64,000 bases of DNA, from the NCBI GenBank assembly GCA_964500205.1, contig CAZCNS010000004.1, forward strand, positions 62,001-126,000, written 5' to 3'. The DNA is from UBA10329 sp964500205 (GTDB lineage: Bacteria > Bacteroidota > Bacteroidia > UBA10329). Both the position numbers and the translations under genes were made by a program. Below the pieces are notes generated by a model that made no database searches, was not told the origin of the DNA, and saw only the letters and a program-made list of their open reading frames with translations. Positions 1-9,189 of this stretch are shown piece by piece; the first letter of the stretch is position 1, and each line of letters starts with the position of its first letter.

Positions 1-996
1 TTCGTTGCGGGAATAAGGGTAATCGGTCTTCACTTGCTTCACTTTGCTGTAATACAGGTCTACAAAATCGGGGCGATGTTTCACGATACCATTTCGCCAA
101 AGAATCCCGTAAATGGCGGAAGTGATTGTGGTACTTGCCATTACGCGGTCAAAAAGGTCACGGTCGCTTGGTATGCCCACCCAGTGCATGCAAAGGTCGT
201 ACGCCTCTTCTGCATTCCATAGTTGAACCCCGTCAGGACAGGCCATCATTATACCTGCATTAGTGGTGAAGAAAACGGGTCTGTCTGGCCCGACCTCTCT
301 TCGATAGTAGGCAATGTCATTCCCCATGTAAAAATTTACCACTACCACATCCGGCCGTAGTTCAGGTATCCAACGCTTCGCCACGGCAAGATACTGTGCC
401 ACGTCAGTGCCAGTGATGCCTGAATTGTAAACTGTGTAACCCCTGGCCAGCAGAATATCAGGGAAACTTTTGTGGTATGCCGATGCCGAGTGCCCGAAGG
501 TGTAGGAATCGCCTAGCATCAGTACAGATGGCTTGCTGTTATCGATTTTTCTGAAATCGATGCTTTTGAAACCGAAAGCGTTGACACCTGAGTCCACGTA
601 GTTGATCACCGCCTGCTGGTAGGCAGATATAAAAAGGGGCACCGTGCCGATGGCGTTCTCATAAGTGTCGGCCAGCTCTCCGTCAGCTTTGCCGCTGCGC
701 AATGCTGTGTTGAATTCGATGATGCGGCTCAGCTCGGGACTAAGTTCCTTTCGATTGTTCAGCGACCAGATGGCTTGTCGGCCCTCCCTTGAAATGCTGA
801 AGATGCCGTTGCTATCTGCCTCAAATCCGATTTGGGATTCAAGTTCATCAACCGGATTGAAGTAAGAAACAGGTGTATGCTTTCCTGGAGCGTAACCCTT
901 GTATCGGAGAAACGCCTCTGCCGCAAAAACCGACAATGATGCAGCAATGAGCAGCAGCAGTATGTTCCCTTTGGCTGTTGGGCCGGGCATGATCAT
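1..996 (-). CDS. SGNH/GDSL-like hydrolase (partial, runs off left edge)
   Basis: The reading frame is open for 332 codons to the window edge, so the C-terminus is missing. It begins with a hydrophobic segment (about residues 8-24, many Leu/Ile) like a signal anchor. SGNH blocks are visible: LGDSYTFG (block I with the nucleophile Ser), NSGITGTD (block II Gly) and YMGNDI (block III Gly/Asn). The block V Asp/His would lie outside the window. Such proteins deacylate or acylate lipids and glycans outside the cytoplasm. The chosen ATG overlaps the stop of the upstream epimerase gene as ATGA; a second ATG lies two codons in. It is the last visible gene of the long minus-strand operon, so a role in trimming or decorating the cluster product is inferred. 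The substrate is unknown. Confidence 0.75.
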   Translation of the reverse strand, partial: MIMPGPTAKGNILLLLIAASLSVFAAEAFLRYKGYAPGKHTPVSYFNPVDELESQIGFEADSNGIFSISREGRQAIWSLNNRKELSPELSRIIEFNTALRSGKADGELADTYENAIGTVPLFISAYQQAVINYVDSGVNAFGFKSIDFRKIDNSKPSVLMLGDSYTFGHSASAYHKSFPDILLARGYTVYNSGITGTDVAQYLAVAKRWIPELRPDVVVVNFYMGNDIAYYRREVGPDRPVFFTTNAGIMMACPDGVQLWNAEEAYDLCMHWVGIPSDRDLFDRVMASTTITSAIYGILWRNGIVKHRPDFVDLYYSKVKQVKTDYPYSRNE

Positions 997-1964
997 GATA
1001 CCACTGGGTGCTTCAGCTGCTCACCGATCCAATGATAAAGAGACGCTATTCCCTCTGCCAGACGAAGACCACTGTCCCAGTTCAGGTCGCGTCTTACAAG
1101 CGCATTGTCTGAGCACCGTCCCCTTACCCCCTCTGGTCCCGGAATGTTCACAATGGAGAGTTTCTTCCCGGATATGCCAATTACCATCCGTGCGAAGTCG
1201 TTGATGCTGATGATCTCCTCCGAACCGATATTGAACGGGCCACTATGCTCAGACCTAATGAGGCGCGTGGTGGCCTCCAGGCAGTCATCGATGTAAAGGA
1301 AGGAGCGGGTCTGCCTGCCATCGCCCCAAATGTCTATGCTGCCCCCATTCTCAGCTTCCGCCACCTTGCGGCAGATAGCGGCAGGGGCTTTCTCTTTTCC
1401 ATTGTTCCAAGCACCTTCGGGGCCGTAGATATTGTGATAGCGGGCAATCTTCACGTTCAGACCATAGTTCCTCTGATAGGAAAGGTATAGCCGTTCACTG
1501 AAAAGTTTCTCCCAGCCATACTCACTGTCGGGCTGGGCTGGGTAAGCCGATCCTTCTGCACAGTTGGGATTCTCTGGGTCCTCCTGATTGAACTCGGGAT
1601 AGATACAGGCCGATGAGGAATAGAACAGTGCCTTCACGCCCTTCTCCATGGCCGCACGGGCGGTGTTGAGGTTGATGAGGGCCGAGTTGTGCATCACATC
1701 GGCATCGTGCTCACCGGTAAAGATGTATCCGGCTCCGCCCATGTCAGCGGCCAGTTGATAGAGTTCATCGGTGTCCCTAGGGATGGCATTCTCCACCACG
1801 ACCCGTTCTCTCAGGTCCCCGATGACGAACTCATCGGCCTCCGTTGACGAGTATTCGGGGTATTTGAGGTCGACTCCCCGCACCCAGAAACCTTCTCGCT
1901 TGAGTCGCCTGACCAGATGCGAACCGATGAAACCACCTGCACCGAAAACCACGGCTTTCTTCAT
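993..1964 (-). CDS. GDP-mannose 3,5-epimerase-like NAD-dependent sugar epimerase
   Basis: An extended-SDR epimerase of 323 residues. Visible motifs are the nucleotide-binding GAGGFIG near the N-terminus, ADMGGAGYIF, the YGWEK (YxxxK) catalytic pair, HNIYGP and GVRGRCSDN. These closely follow plant-type GDP-mannose 3,5-epimerase, which makes GDP-L-galactose and GDP-L-gulose. The frame extends upstream, but the ATG at 1964 gives the standard start MKKAVVFGAGG. It shares ATGA with the downstream SGNH gene and follows the UbiA-GT4 gene by 58 bp. It probably supplies the activated sugar for the glycosyltransferase domain next door; that link is inferred. Another NDP-hexose epimerase activity cannot be excluded. 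Confidence 0.85.
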   Translation of the reverse strand: MKKAVVFGAGGFIGSHLVRRLKREGFWVRGVDLKYPEYSSTEADEFVIGDLRERVVVENAIPRDTDELYQLAADMGGAGYIFTGEHDADVMHNSALINLNTARAAMEKGVKALFYSSSACIYPEFNQEDPENPNCAEGSAYPAQPDSEYGWEKLFSERLYLSYQRNYGLNVKIARYHNIYGPEGAWNNGKEKAPAAICRKVAEAENGGSIDIWGDGRQTRSFLYIDDCLEATTRLIRSEHSGPFNIGSEEIISINDFARMVIGISGKKLSIVNIPGPEGVRGRCSDNALVRRDLNWDSGLRLAEGIASLYHWIGEQLKHPVVS

Positions 1965-2022
1965 AGTGCAATGATAATGCTCAATCAACTCATCAATAAT
2001 GCACTGCGGATACACTGTTCCT

Positions 2023-4287
2023 TTATCGGAGCAGGCTTGCCCTGACTATCTTATCAAGTATTAGGATATGCTCTGAAATGATATTGCTCTCTCTCAGAGA
2101 TTTCGAGGCATTGTCACCGATGCGGCTAACCTCACTTTCGCTCCGTAGCAGTGACAGGATTGCTGAGACTGTTCCTTGATGGTCATTTTCCTTGACCAGA
2201 AAACCTGTCTCACCGTCCGAGATGATGTCGGCCATGCCTCCGTGTCGTGTGGCTATGACAGGCAGTCCGCAGGCCATGGCTTCCATCACCGCAACAGGGG
2301 TTCCTTCCTTCTCACCGCTAATTGGACCAGTCACGGAGTGCTGCACGAAGACCCGTGCGTTTCGCATGTGCTCCAGAACAAGTTCAGGACTCAGTACCCC
2401 GGTGAATTCAATGGCGTGGCTAATCTCCAACGAGGTGGCGAGTATTTCGCACGCCTCCTTCAATTCACCGTCACCGATCATGACCAACCTTGCCCCTGGC
2501 ATCTCACGCAGCACCTCGTTGAACGCGAGTATGGTAACATGCGGGGCCTTGTTCGTGCAGAATCGGCCCACGGTAAGGACCACAGGCGGGTTGGCAGAGT
2601 GGTCTGAGTAGGGGAACGCGTTAAGATCGGGCGCACAGGGCAAGTGTTGGATCTTCTCCGAAGGTGCTCCCATTGCGATCAGACGTTCTCGGATATCGAG
2701 CGAGACCGCCACGAGGGCGGAGGCGTGCGAGAAGAGGTCGGCATAACCTGCCCGTCTTTGTTCGAGCACATCAACGTTGTAGGCATCATAACCGTGGAAG
2801 ATGCAGACCAGCGGTATCCCCAGTTCGCGGCAGATGGGGGTCATCTCTGCGCCCGACTGCCCGAACTCGGCCAGCACCAGGGAGATGTTGTTCCGCAGCA
2901 GATATGAGGCGATGCCTTTCTTCTGATGATGGTCTGCCGGAAGCCCCCTGAAAGCGGCCCAGAAAAGCAGGAAAGCCTTGAAGGCGGGGTTGCCTGAGAC
3001 TAGATCGCCTTCCCGTTGTGTATTGGTGGGCAGGTAGCCGCCATAAAGCAGGTGCATGTTGAAGGGAAGCTCCTTCAGGTGTCTCCTCACGAAAGTCTCT
3101 GTGTACTTGTCCAGGTTATGGTTTAGCAGGGCCACGTGAGGCATGCGCTTATGTCTGTCGGCCTCTTCCATCTCTGCCAGATGCTGTGCGGCATAGTCGC
3201 CATGGGCGGCCAACGCGTCCTTGCGCAGCACGATGCGCCTGAACCAGTAGATGCCATGATTCACCAGGAAACGCAAAGGCGCGGTGGCAATGGGAAGCAC
3301 ATATTCCGCGATGGCATTCTGCATCTTCCGTCCCCAGAAGAGCACCTCGTTCCCATGAAAAAGCACGATATGGAACGCTGCCAGCAGAAGATTGGAAGGA
3401 GCGACCACAACGGCCGCGATGATGTTCCAGTGTGGAAGAAAGCGGTGATAATGCAGATTGAGACGTTGGAGTGCATGAGGCGTGCGTGGCACTGAAATCC
3501 TCAGTAACCGCCTCAGGTCGCTCATTTTTACCGCTATCAACAAAATAGGAAGGATGGCATACCACAGGCCGAGGTGTGCAGACAGAAAGGCGGTAAACAC
3601 CCCGAAGCCCAGTAGATGAAGCGGCAGCAGCACTTTTGCGACAAGGCGCATGGTGGTGGACCTGCCCCGCGTCACAGCGAAGGTCTGCTGTCTGCTTTCG
3701 GCATCCGATTCACGGTCCATTAGCTGATGGAGCGTGATGTTGAAAATGCCTGCAGAAAATGCCCAGATGGAGGTGACCAACAGCAGCCCGTCAGGCAATG
3801 AGACCCCGAATCGCAGCCAAGAGGCATGGAAAACGAGAACTGCGGGGATAACGAACGCATAGGCTGCATCTGCCAGCAGTCCGGCCGCGCCCCGCTCCTT
3901 GAGCCTGAACGGCCTGATCGCATAGAGGATGAAAAGCAGAACCTCTGCCGATAGTAGTGCCCCAATGAGCTTATCGGTGGCTAGTAGCACCCACGGGGCG
4001 AGGGCCACGAGGAGAGACCCGACCAAAGCCGCAACCCTGAACCAAGGCCCTTTGCCTGCCGCGAGATTCGGTTTCTGCGAAGCCATGTCCTGCCACTCGT
4101 CCCCAAGGTCGTTGAGCAGATGTCCGAAGAATCCGAATCCCAGCGAACTTGCAAGGAACAGCGAACAGAACGTGAGACTATCGGCCACAGAAGCCTCAGT
4201 CATCGCCAGTGCCAGATAGCACAGCGCCATGAGCAGCCCGAGTTTGGGCTGCCACCAGGGCGAGGTTCTTTCCGCGAGGGCTGTCAT
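2023..4287 (-). CDS. UbiA prenyltransferase-GT4 glycosyltransferase fusion protein
   Basis: 754 residues in two parts. The N-terminal 300 residues or so are polytopic and carry both UbiA Asp motifs: N59-D60xxD63xxxD67 followed by SQKPN, and D191xxxD195. These bind Mg-prenyl diphosphate in the UbiA superfamily. Residues of about 400-754 form a GT-B glycosyltransferase of family GT4: FHGYDAY, TVGRFCTNKAP, and the donor-binding EGTPVAVMEAMACGLPVIA followed by a Gly-rich GGMADII. The joining segment (about 300-390) looks amphipathic or membrane-associated. No stop or frameshift separates the halves. In the family UbiA enzymes prenylate or cyclise small acceptors, and GT4 enzymes transfer sugars from nucleotide donors; one protein doing both in sequence at the membrane is inferred. 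The neighbouring GDP-sugar epimerase is a plausible donor source. Confidence 0.85.
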   Translation of the reverse strand: MTALAERTSPWWQPKLGLLMALCYLALAMTEASVADSLTFCSLFLASSLGFGFFGHLLNDLGDEWQDMASQKPNLAAGKGPWFRVAALVGSLLVALAPWVLLATDKLIGALLSAEVLLFILYAIRPFRLKERGAAGLLADAAYAFVIPAVLVFHASWLRFGVSLPDGLLLVTSIWAFSAGIFNITLHQLMDRESDAESRQQTFAVTRGRSTTMRLVAKVLLPLHLLGFGVFTAFLSAHLGLWYAILPILLIAVKMSDLRRLLRISVPRTPHALQRLNLHYHRFLPHWNIIAAVVVAPSNLLLAAFHIVLFHGNEVLFWGRKMQNAIAEYVLPIATAPLRFLVNHGIYWFRRIVLRKDALAAHGDYAAQHLAEMEEADRHKRMPHVALLNHNLDKYTETFVRRHLKELPFNMHLLYGGYLPTNTQREGDLVSGNPAFKAFLLFWAAFRGLPADHHQKKGIASYLLRNNISLVLAEFGQSGAEMTPICRELGIPLVCIFHGYDAYNVDVLEQRRAGYADLFSHASALVAVSLDIRERLIAMGAPSEKIQHLPCAPDLNAFPYSDHSANPPVVLTVGRFCTNKAPHVTILAFNEVLREMPGARLVMIGDGELKEACEILATSLEISHAIEFTGVLSPELVLEHMRNARVFVQHSVTGPISGEKEGTPVAVMEAMACGLPVIATRHGGMADIISDGETGFLVKENDHQGTVSAILSLLRSESEVSRIGDNASKSLRESNIISEHILILDKIVRASLLR

Positions 4288-4362
4288 TATGGACTAACAA
4301 GGATTGGCAGGCTTTGCTGCTTGAAGATGAAGCCGTGAAGTTGGTAGTATTTTCCCGAAAAG

Positions 4363-6162
4363 TTACCTGAACTTGTAGTAACCGAAAAGCGGGGTCTCCA
4401 TTCGCTGGCCCGGAAGCACGGTTACACTGTTCCTCAAGGTAAAGCGGTCACACATAACAAGGCAGTCGGCAGTCAGGCATTCCGCATCATACCGCTTTTG
4501 TTGGACCATGAGGTGCGAGATCGGTTTCGCTGTGTCGAATGTTGCCAGCTTTCGCACATCACTCCCCTCCTCAGGAAGCTTCGCCAGTAGCGACTGCATC
4601 CACGAGTCCACCAGATGTGAGTTGGGGTTCAGGTCGGTTAGGAATGAACGGAACTCGATGCCATACGATTGATAGAAGAATACGAATGGCAACCTGTTCA
4701 TGAATGGGGCGACATGCGAGAATTCCAGAATGTCCCGGCCGTTGGCGAAGCGCATTGGTACGCAGTCACCACTCTCTGTCACCGCTTGTATGGACAGATG
4801 CACCCTTTCCTTCGGAATGCCCTTGAAAACCCCGTGTGGAGAGACAATGCGCCAGTGGGACAGCAGTTGCAGGGGTTTTTGAATTGGTTCCGGTAGTCCC
4901 CTGCCCAGCGAGTAGTTGAGAAAACTTCCGTGGTCATATTGCCTGATGAATAGATTGACGGTGTAATGCGCATTTCCGAACAGAATGATGGCGACCAATG
5001 CCGTCATTGCATAGCGCGGCAGGCGCATCACCTCGACCATACGCTCCGAAAGGAACCTGCGGCCCAGAGCACGGTCGTCCAGGCACCAGACACCCGCCAC
5101 TACGGTAAGCACGTTGAAAAAGCCGAAGTTCCCACCAATCTGGATCAGCACAGATAGCACGAGCGAGAGTACAAATGCCGTTTGCAACCCACGCCTTCCC
5201 ACGAGCATGGATATGGGGATGAGCATCTCGACCATGATTGTCACCAACGAGAAGGTCTTGTGCGCCCACATGGGCAGGGACGCGAGCCGGCAGCCGATGA
5301 CGGTCGGGCTGGGCTGATTGAGCCAGAAATGACTCATGTAGGTGAGGTCGTGCCACACCGGGTCGCTCCACAGCAGCTTGGTCATGGCCATTGAAAGCCA
5401 TTGTCGGAAGAAAAGCACCAGAAATGCGAGCACCAGAAAGCGAGGTAGCCAGCTTCTTCTCAGCGAATAAGCTAACGGTATGGCCAGGAAACCCAGTTCG
5501 AGCAGAAAGGTGTCCCAAGGGAACTGGAATACATCCCGGCCAAAGGTCACGATGGAGAGGTATCCGGCCCAGAGCATCCCGAAAAGCAGAGGTCGTGGTT
5601 TGGAGAGCACGGAGAAGGCCGCAATAAGCGCATTCAGGCCCAGCAGCAGGATTATGAACCAGTCGGCCTGACTTATCCAAAAAAGCGAGGGGAATACCCA
5701 GAAGGAACGGACGCCAAGGTAGCTGAGCGTCACATCTGCGAACTCTGCCACAGGCAGCAGACCAGTTGCCGTGAACAGTTCTTTCTGCCATAGCACCGAG
5801 GCGAAAGCAATGAGATAGACCAGTGCCAAGGCGCGGAGGAAGAGATGGGCCACGGAGCCCCGATTTTCAAGCTGGTCTTGACGGAACCAGTCGGATGCCG
5901 AACGAAGCTGCGTCCCGATGCCATTCAACGCAAGGTTGAAAGTGGATCGTCTGTGGAAGACCCATAGAGCAACCACAATGGCAAGTGCGAATCGGAATAC
6001 CGGTACAGTTCTCAAAAAGATGAAGGCCAGCCCACCGAACCGTGGATACATCGATTCCAGCTCAACGCGGTCTGCCTCTACGAACCAATCTGGCAGCACC
6101 AGTGGCGCAATGCCCGCCAGCAGCAGCACGGCTACTAAGCACAACTGCGTGCGGGCTCTCAT
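4363..6162 (-). CDS. Lipase maturation factor (LMF1)-like polytopic membrane protein
   Basis: 599 residues with many hydrophobic segments and a soluble C-terminal part (about residues 440-599). The patterns GRDVFQFPWDTFLLELGFL, QPSP..W.H, the acidic MVEMLIP helix and GNFGFFNVLTVV match the lipase maturation factor family (Pfam LMF1, related to HTTM proteins). In animals LMF1 helps lipases fold; the bacterial homologues have no settled role. The gene sits between the P450-cyclase gene (35 bp downstream of it) and the UbiA-GT4 gene (75 bp upstream of it) on one strand, so it belongs to the operon. Possible roles are chaperoning a membrane enzyme or modifying the lipid product; both are guesses. 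Confidence 0.7.
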   Translation of the reverse strand: MRARTQLCLVAVLLLAGIAPLVLPDWFVEADRVELESMYPRFGGLAFIFLRTVPVFRFALAIVVALWVFHRRSTFNLALNGIGTQLRSASDWFRQDQLENRGSVAHLFLRALALVYLIAFASVLWQKELFTATGLLPVAEFADVTLSYLGVRSFWVFPSLFWISQADWFIILLLGLNALIAAFSVLSKPRPLLFGMLWAGYLSIVTFGRDVFQFPWDTFLLELGFLAIPLAYSLRRSWLPRFLVLAFLVLFFRQWLSMAMTKLLWSDPVWHDLTYMSHFWLNQPSPTVIGCRLASLPMWAHKTFSLVTIMVEMLIPISMLVGRRGLQTAFVLSLVLSVLIQIGGNFGFFNVLTVVAGVWCLDDRALGRRFLSERMVEVMRLPRYAMTALVAIILFGNAHYTVNLFIRQYDHGSFLNYSLGRGLPEPIQKPLQLLSHWRIVSPHGVFKGIPKERVHLSIQAVTESGDCVPMRFANGRDILEFSHVAPFMNRLPFVFFYQSYGIEFRSFLTDLNPNSHLVDSWMQSLLAKLPEEGSDVRKLATFDTAKPISHLMVQQKRYDAECLTADCLVMCDRFTLRNSVTVLPGQRMETPLFGYYKFR

Positions 6163-6197
6163 GTCTGCGGTCCGAAGCTGTGGGTGAGTGCCATCGT

Positions 6198-8369
6198 TCA
6201 GTCAGAATTGACCCGTTCGCCTGTGGCCTCCAGAAACCAGGCGGCAGTGAGGCAGGGTGACCCCGCGAAGAACACGCGGTCCTTGGAGGTGAAATAGGGA
6301 TGGTTCACGAAGAGTTGTTCGTTGCAAAGGCTGTGATTGACGACACGTGCCGTCACATAATCCTTTACTGGCCCTTTTTCACCGAGATAACGCAGCGTCA
6401 GCAAGGACATCAGCAATTCCGGAAACTGCTGTTGAGGGGCCTCCTTCTCTATCAGCCTCACAATATCTTCCTTCAGCACTCGCAACCCACTCACCCCCTC
6501 GTGAAATGCGCGTGCGAGATGATAGGCCACCACGATACCGTTCTCATAGAAATTGAAGGCATCGGTGCCATTGCGCCAATCGCTGATGCACCGCTGAACC
6601 ACGGGTTCGGTTTCCCGGCCCACTCCGAGATACATCAACACGTTGGCCGTTACGCCCACTTCTGCATCATCGGGTTGCAGCATCCCGCTAGCAAGTGTAG
6701 GCAGTATTTGTTGTTGTTCGCGCCAGAGTTTCCAGAACAACAGTGGAATTTTCCAGAGCAGATGCCCATCGGGCATGATCCAAGTAAGCAACCGCCCATC
6801 GGAGGTTATTCTGCTGCGCAAAACTCCCTTATTGTCCACTGGTGAGCCGAGCTTTCGCAGCACAAAAGAGCAGACGGCCGTGTCGTCCACATCGGGAGGC
6901 ACGGGGTTCTCGCAATTGTCGAGCGGCCAGAACCGCCAAATGCCGCCTTTCTCCACACCGTCCAACAGGAAATCGGACAGGTCGAGGGCCAATTCCGCGG
7001 CCTTGTCATCTCCGCAATTCAAGAGCGAATAAAGCACGTTGGCATGGACGAATGGAGAGGGGAACGTGTAGTGCCAGCCTTTGTCTTTTTTCGGTTCGAA
7101 GTGCGGGAAATTCTGATAGGTGGGCACATGGCCGAACGTGCCAACCTCCTCGCGGATCAGTTGCAGGGCAGCCTCCCTTTTCATCTTCACACTCCCGTAC
7201 TCGGATTGTGCGGGTGAGGTGATGAGCTGAAGGGCCGTGAGTCCATGCACATGGCTTGAGTGGTGATATACCGGCCGGAACTCGCGGTGGATGAGCAGGT
7301 CTGGGAAATGGAACAACAGCTCTTCGATGGCAACCGTGGCCTCCAGTTTGGCGAGGTGAGCACCGATGCAGTAGTGCGGCCCGAAACCGAACGACAGGAT
7401 CTTGCCCTCCTCGCGATGCGGATCGAACACATCGGGGTCTTTGAACCGCTTCGGGTCGCGGTTGGCCGCACCGATTGCCAAGGCCACCAGCTCTCCTTTT
7501 GGAATCAGAACACCACCGATCTGCACATCTGCGGTGGTGTGCCGGTGGATGAGCTGTGTGGGGGCATCGCAGCGCAGGCTCTCGTGAATAATCTTTGGGA
7601 TGAGACCGCGGTCATTCAGTGCCGCATCACGCAGGTCTTTTTCGCCCAAGAGCACATAGAGGGTGTTGCCGATGAGGTTGGGCGTGGTCTCGTTGCCTCC
7701 GATAAGCAGGATCTTGGCCAGATGGACAATCTGTTCCTCCGAGAGATACCCTTGTGCCTCAGGATGGTTGATCACGTGACTTAGCACTCCGCTGCGCCCC
7801 TTGGTCTTCGCAGCCTTCACCCATTGCTCGATGTGGGGCCGCAGAAGCTCCCACTGCTCCTGAGCGAACGTGGTGTTGTGGATGGAGCGGCTTGATACAG
7901 CGGTCTGTGTCCATTGGCGCAAGGCTTCGACATCATCTGGAATGATGCCCAGCATGTCCAATATCACCAGCGATGACAGCGGCCCTGCGAAATCAGCGAT
8001 CACATCGAAGCATCCGTTCTGTGGCAGTTCCGCGATCAGATTCCTGCATGTGAGGCGTATCCTTTCCTCCAGTGCCTGTAAGCTGTTCTTGGCGAAGGGT
8101 CCCTGTGTGCCTTCGAGCATTTTGCGGTGGCGGGTGTGGTCCGGGGGGTCGCAGCCCAGCAGCAGTGGGTCGAAATGGGCCGCGCCTGCCGAGGTGAAGA
8201 GCCTTGGGTTGCCCAGCACCTCCACAATCTCATCGAACCCTATGACCAGCCAGCAATCCGAGGCCTCCAGATGATGGACACTGCCTAATGGCCTGAGTCT
8301 CTCATAGTGGACGTACGGATGCTGTGAGAAGGCGAGGGACGAGATGTCCATGTCATCCGTTGGCACCAT
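6198..8369 (-). CDS. Cytochrome P450 fused to a DxDD (class II terpene cyclase-like) domain
   Basis: About 723 residues. Residues 1-390 are a complete bacterial P450: I-helix GGNETTP (about 224-230), ExxR as ESLR (263-266), and the heme loop FGFGPHYCIGAHLA with the proximal Cys at about 334. The following 330 residues are helical and contain PPDVDDTAV (DVDD at about 493-496). This is the DxDDT(A) motif whose central Asp protonates prenyl substrates in class II terpene cyclases. No class I DDxxD/E was seen in this half. The domain is shorter than a squalene-hopene cyclase, roughly one alpha-barrel. The frame extends farther upstream; I chose the ATG at 8369, which overlaps the SDR stop, but the ATG at 8351 (one base after that stop) is also plausible. 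The likely roles are cyclisation and hydroxylation of a terpenoid, as inference from motifs. Confidence 0.85.
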   Translation of the reverse strand: MVPTDDMDISSLAFSQHPYVHYERLRPLGSVHHLEASDCWLVIGFDEIVEVLGNPRLFTSAGAAHFDPLLLGCDPPDHTRHRKMLEGTQGPFAKNSLQALEERIRLTCRNLIAELPQNGCFDVIADFAGPLSSLVILDMLGIIPDDVEALRQWTQTAVSSRSIHNTTFAQEQWELLRPHIEQWVKAAKTKGRSGVLSHVINHPEAQGYLSEEQIVHLAKILLIGGNETTPNLIGNTLYVLLGEKDLRDAALNDRGLIPKIIHESLRCDAPTQLIHRHTTADVQIGGVLIPKGELVALAIGAANRDPKRFKDPDVFDPHREEGKILSFGFGPHYCIGAHLAKLEATVAIEELLFHFPDLLIHREFRPVYHHSSHVHGLTALQLITSPAQSEYGSVKMKREAALQLIREEVGTFGHVPTYQNFPHFEPKKDKGWHYTFPSPFVHANVLYSLLNCGDDKAAELALDLSDFLLDGVEKGGIWRFWPLDNCENPVPPDVDDTAVCSFVLRKLGSPVDNKGVLRSRITSDGRLLTWIMPDGHLLWKIPLLFWKLWREQQQILPTLASGMLQPDDAEVGVTANVLMYLGVGRETEPVVQRCISDWRNGTDAFNFYENGIVVAYHLARAFHEGVSGLRVLKEDIVRLIEKEAPQQQFPELLMSLLTLRYLGEKGPVKDYVTARVVNHSLCNEQLFVNHPYFTSKDRVFFAGSPCLTAAWFLEATGERVNSD

Positions 8370-9180
8370 TGACAATATCATTGATGTAGCTGAAGCAACT
8401 TTCGTCCTCCAGACCTTTCTTCCGTTGGGCAAGAAGTTGCTCGGAATCGCTGCCCACAATGTACCTGAGCCGGGCGGTGTTGTCGGTGGCCGCGCCATAG
8501 ATGACCCTTGCCACCATGGCTGGATGCGAGAAATCGGGGAACCAGTCGGTCTTGTGGATCTGATGCATCAGACCCTCATATTCAGCAGGCACAGTTTCAG
8601 CGAATTCGACCGTGGAGCTGTACTCATTCTCCTTGATGCCGCCAGGCTCGATCAGCTTCATCCTGATGCCGAGCGGTGCCAGCTCGTACATCACAGACTC
8701 GGTGAATCCCTCCAATGCCCATTTGGAGGCATGGTATAGCGATAGCATTGGGAATGTTGTCAGTCCGCACAAGGATGACACATTGATTACTGTGCCGCTT
8801 TTCCTTTGCTTGAAATGAGGGAGGAACTGTCTGATAAGTTCTACAGTCCCAAAGAAGTTGACCTCGAACTGCCTCCTTATCTGCTGGTCTGTGCAGCCCT
8901 CGAAAGGTCCTGACAGCACATGCCCAGCATTGTTGATGAGCACATCGATACCATCTCCTGAATTCAGAATCCTGGAAGCGAAATTTTTGATGGAGTTCGT
9001 ATCGGTGAGGTCAAGCGGGCTAATCCGGATATCGAGGGCCGAATCATTAAGTTGCCCATCCCTTGACGAACCATAAACCCGCCATCCCTCTTCAATGAAA
9101 GTGGAGGCAATGTGCCTGCCGAGTGTGGAGTTCACCCCGGTGATCACCACTGTTCCTGTCATTTTCTGTTCCATGGGCAT
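8353..9180 (-). CDS. Short-chain dehydrogenase/reductase (classical SDR)
   Basis: 275 residues with the Rossmann motif TGVNSTLG, the structural NNAGH, a catalytic Ser in NVSSLCG and the YHASK active-site pair. It is a classical SDR that would oxidise or reduce an alcohol or carbonyl with NAD(P). No signal peptide is present, unlike the SDR at the head of the operon. The start is uncertain: ATGs occur at codons 1, 3 and 7, and the last gives the usual short lead before the first strand. It lies 9 bp after the PhyH gene and is followed at once by the P450 gene, so translation is probably coupled. A natural pairing is oxidation of hydroxyls installed by the oxygenases next to it. Confidence 0.85.
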   Translation of the reverse strand: MPMEQKMTGTVVITGVNSTLGRHIASTFIEEGWRVYGSSRDGQLNDSALDIRISPLDLTDTNSIKNFASRILNSGDGIDVLINNAGHVLSGPFEGCTDQQIRRQFEVNFFGTVELIRQFLPHFKQRKSGTVINVSSLCGLTTFPMLSLYHASKWALEGFTESVMYELAPLGIRMKLIEPGGIKENEYSSTVEFAETVPAEYEGLMHQIHKTDWFPDFSHPAMVARVIYGAATDNTARLRYIVGSDSEQLLAQRKKGLEDESCFSYINDIVNGANG

Positions 9181-9189
9181 CTTGTCCTG

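Noticed and set aside
4934..5791. 285-codon minus-strand ORF inside the LMF-like gene
   Set aside because: Out of frame with the LMF-like protein, which has coherent membrane segments and family motifs; the alternative product has none.
7260..7784. 174-codon plus-strand ORF within the P450 gene
   Set aside because: Antisense to the P450 domain with conserved heme and I-helix motifs; no domain in the alternative product.
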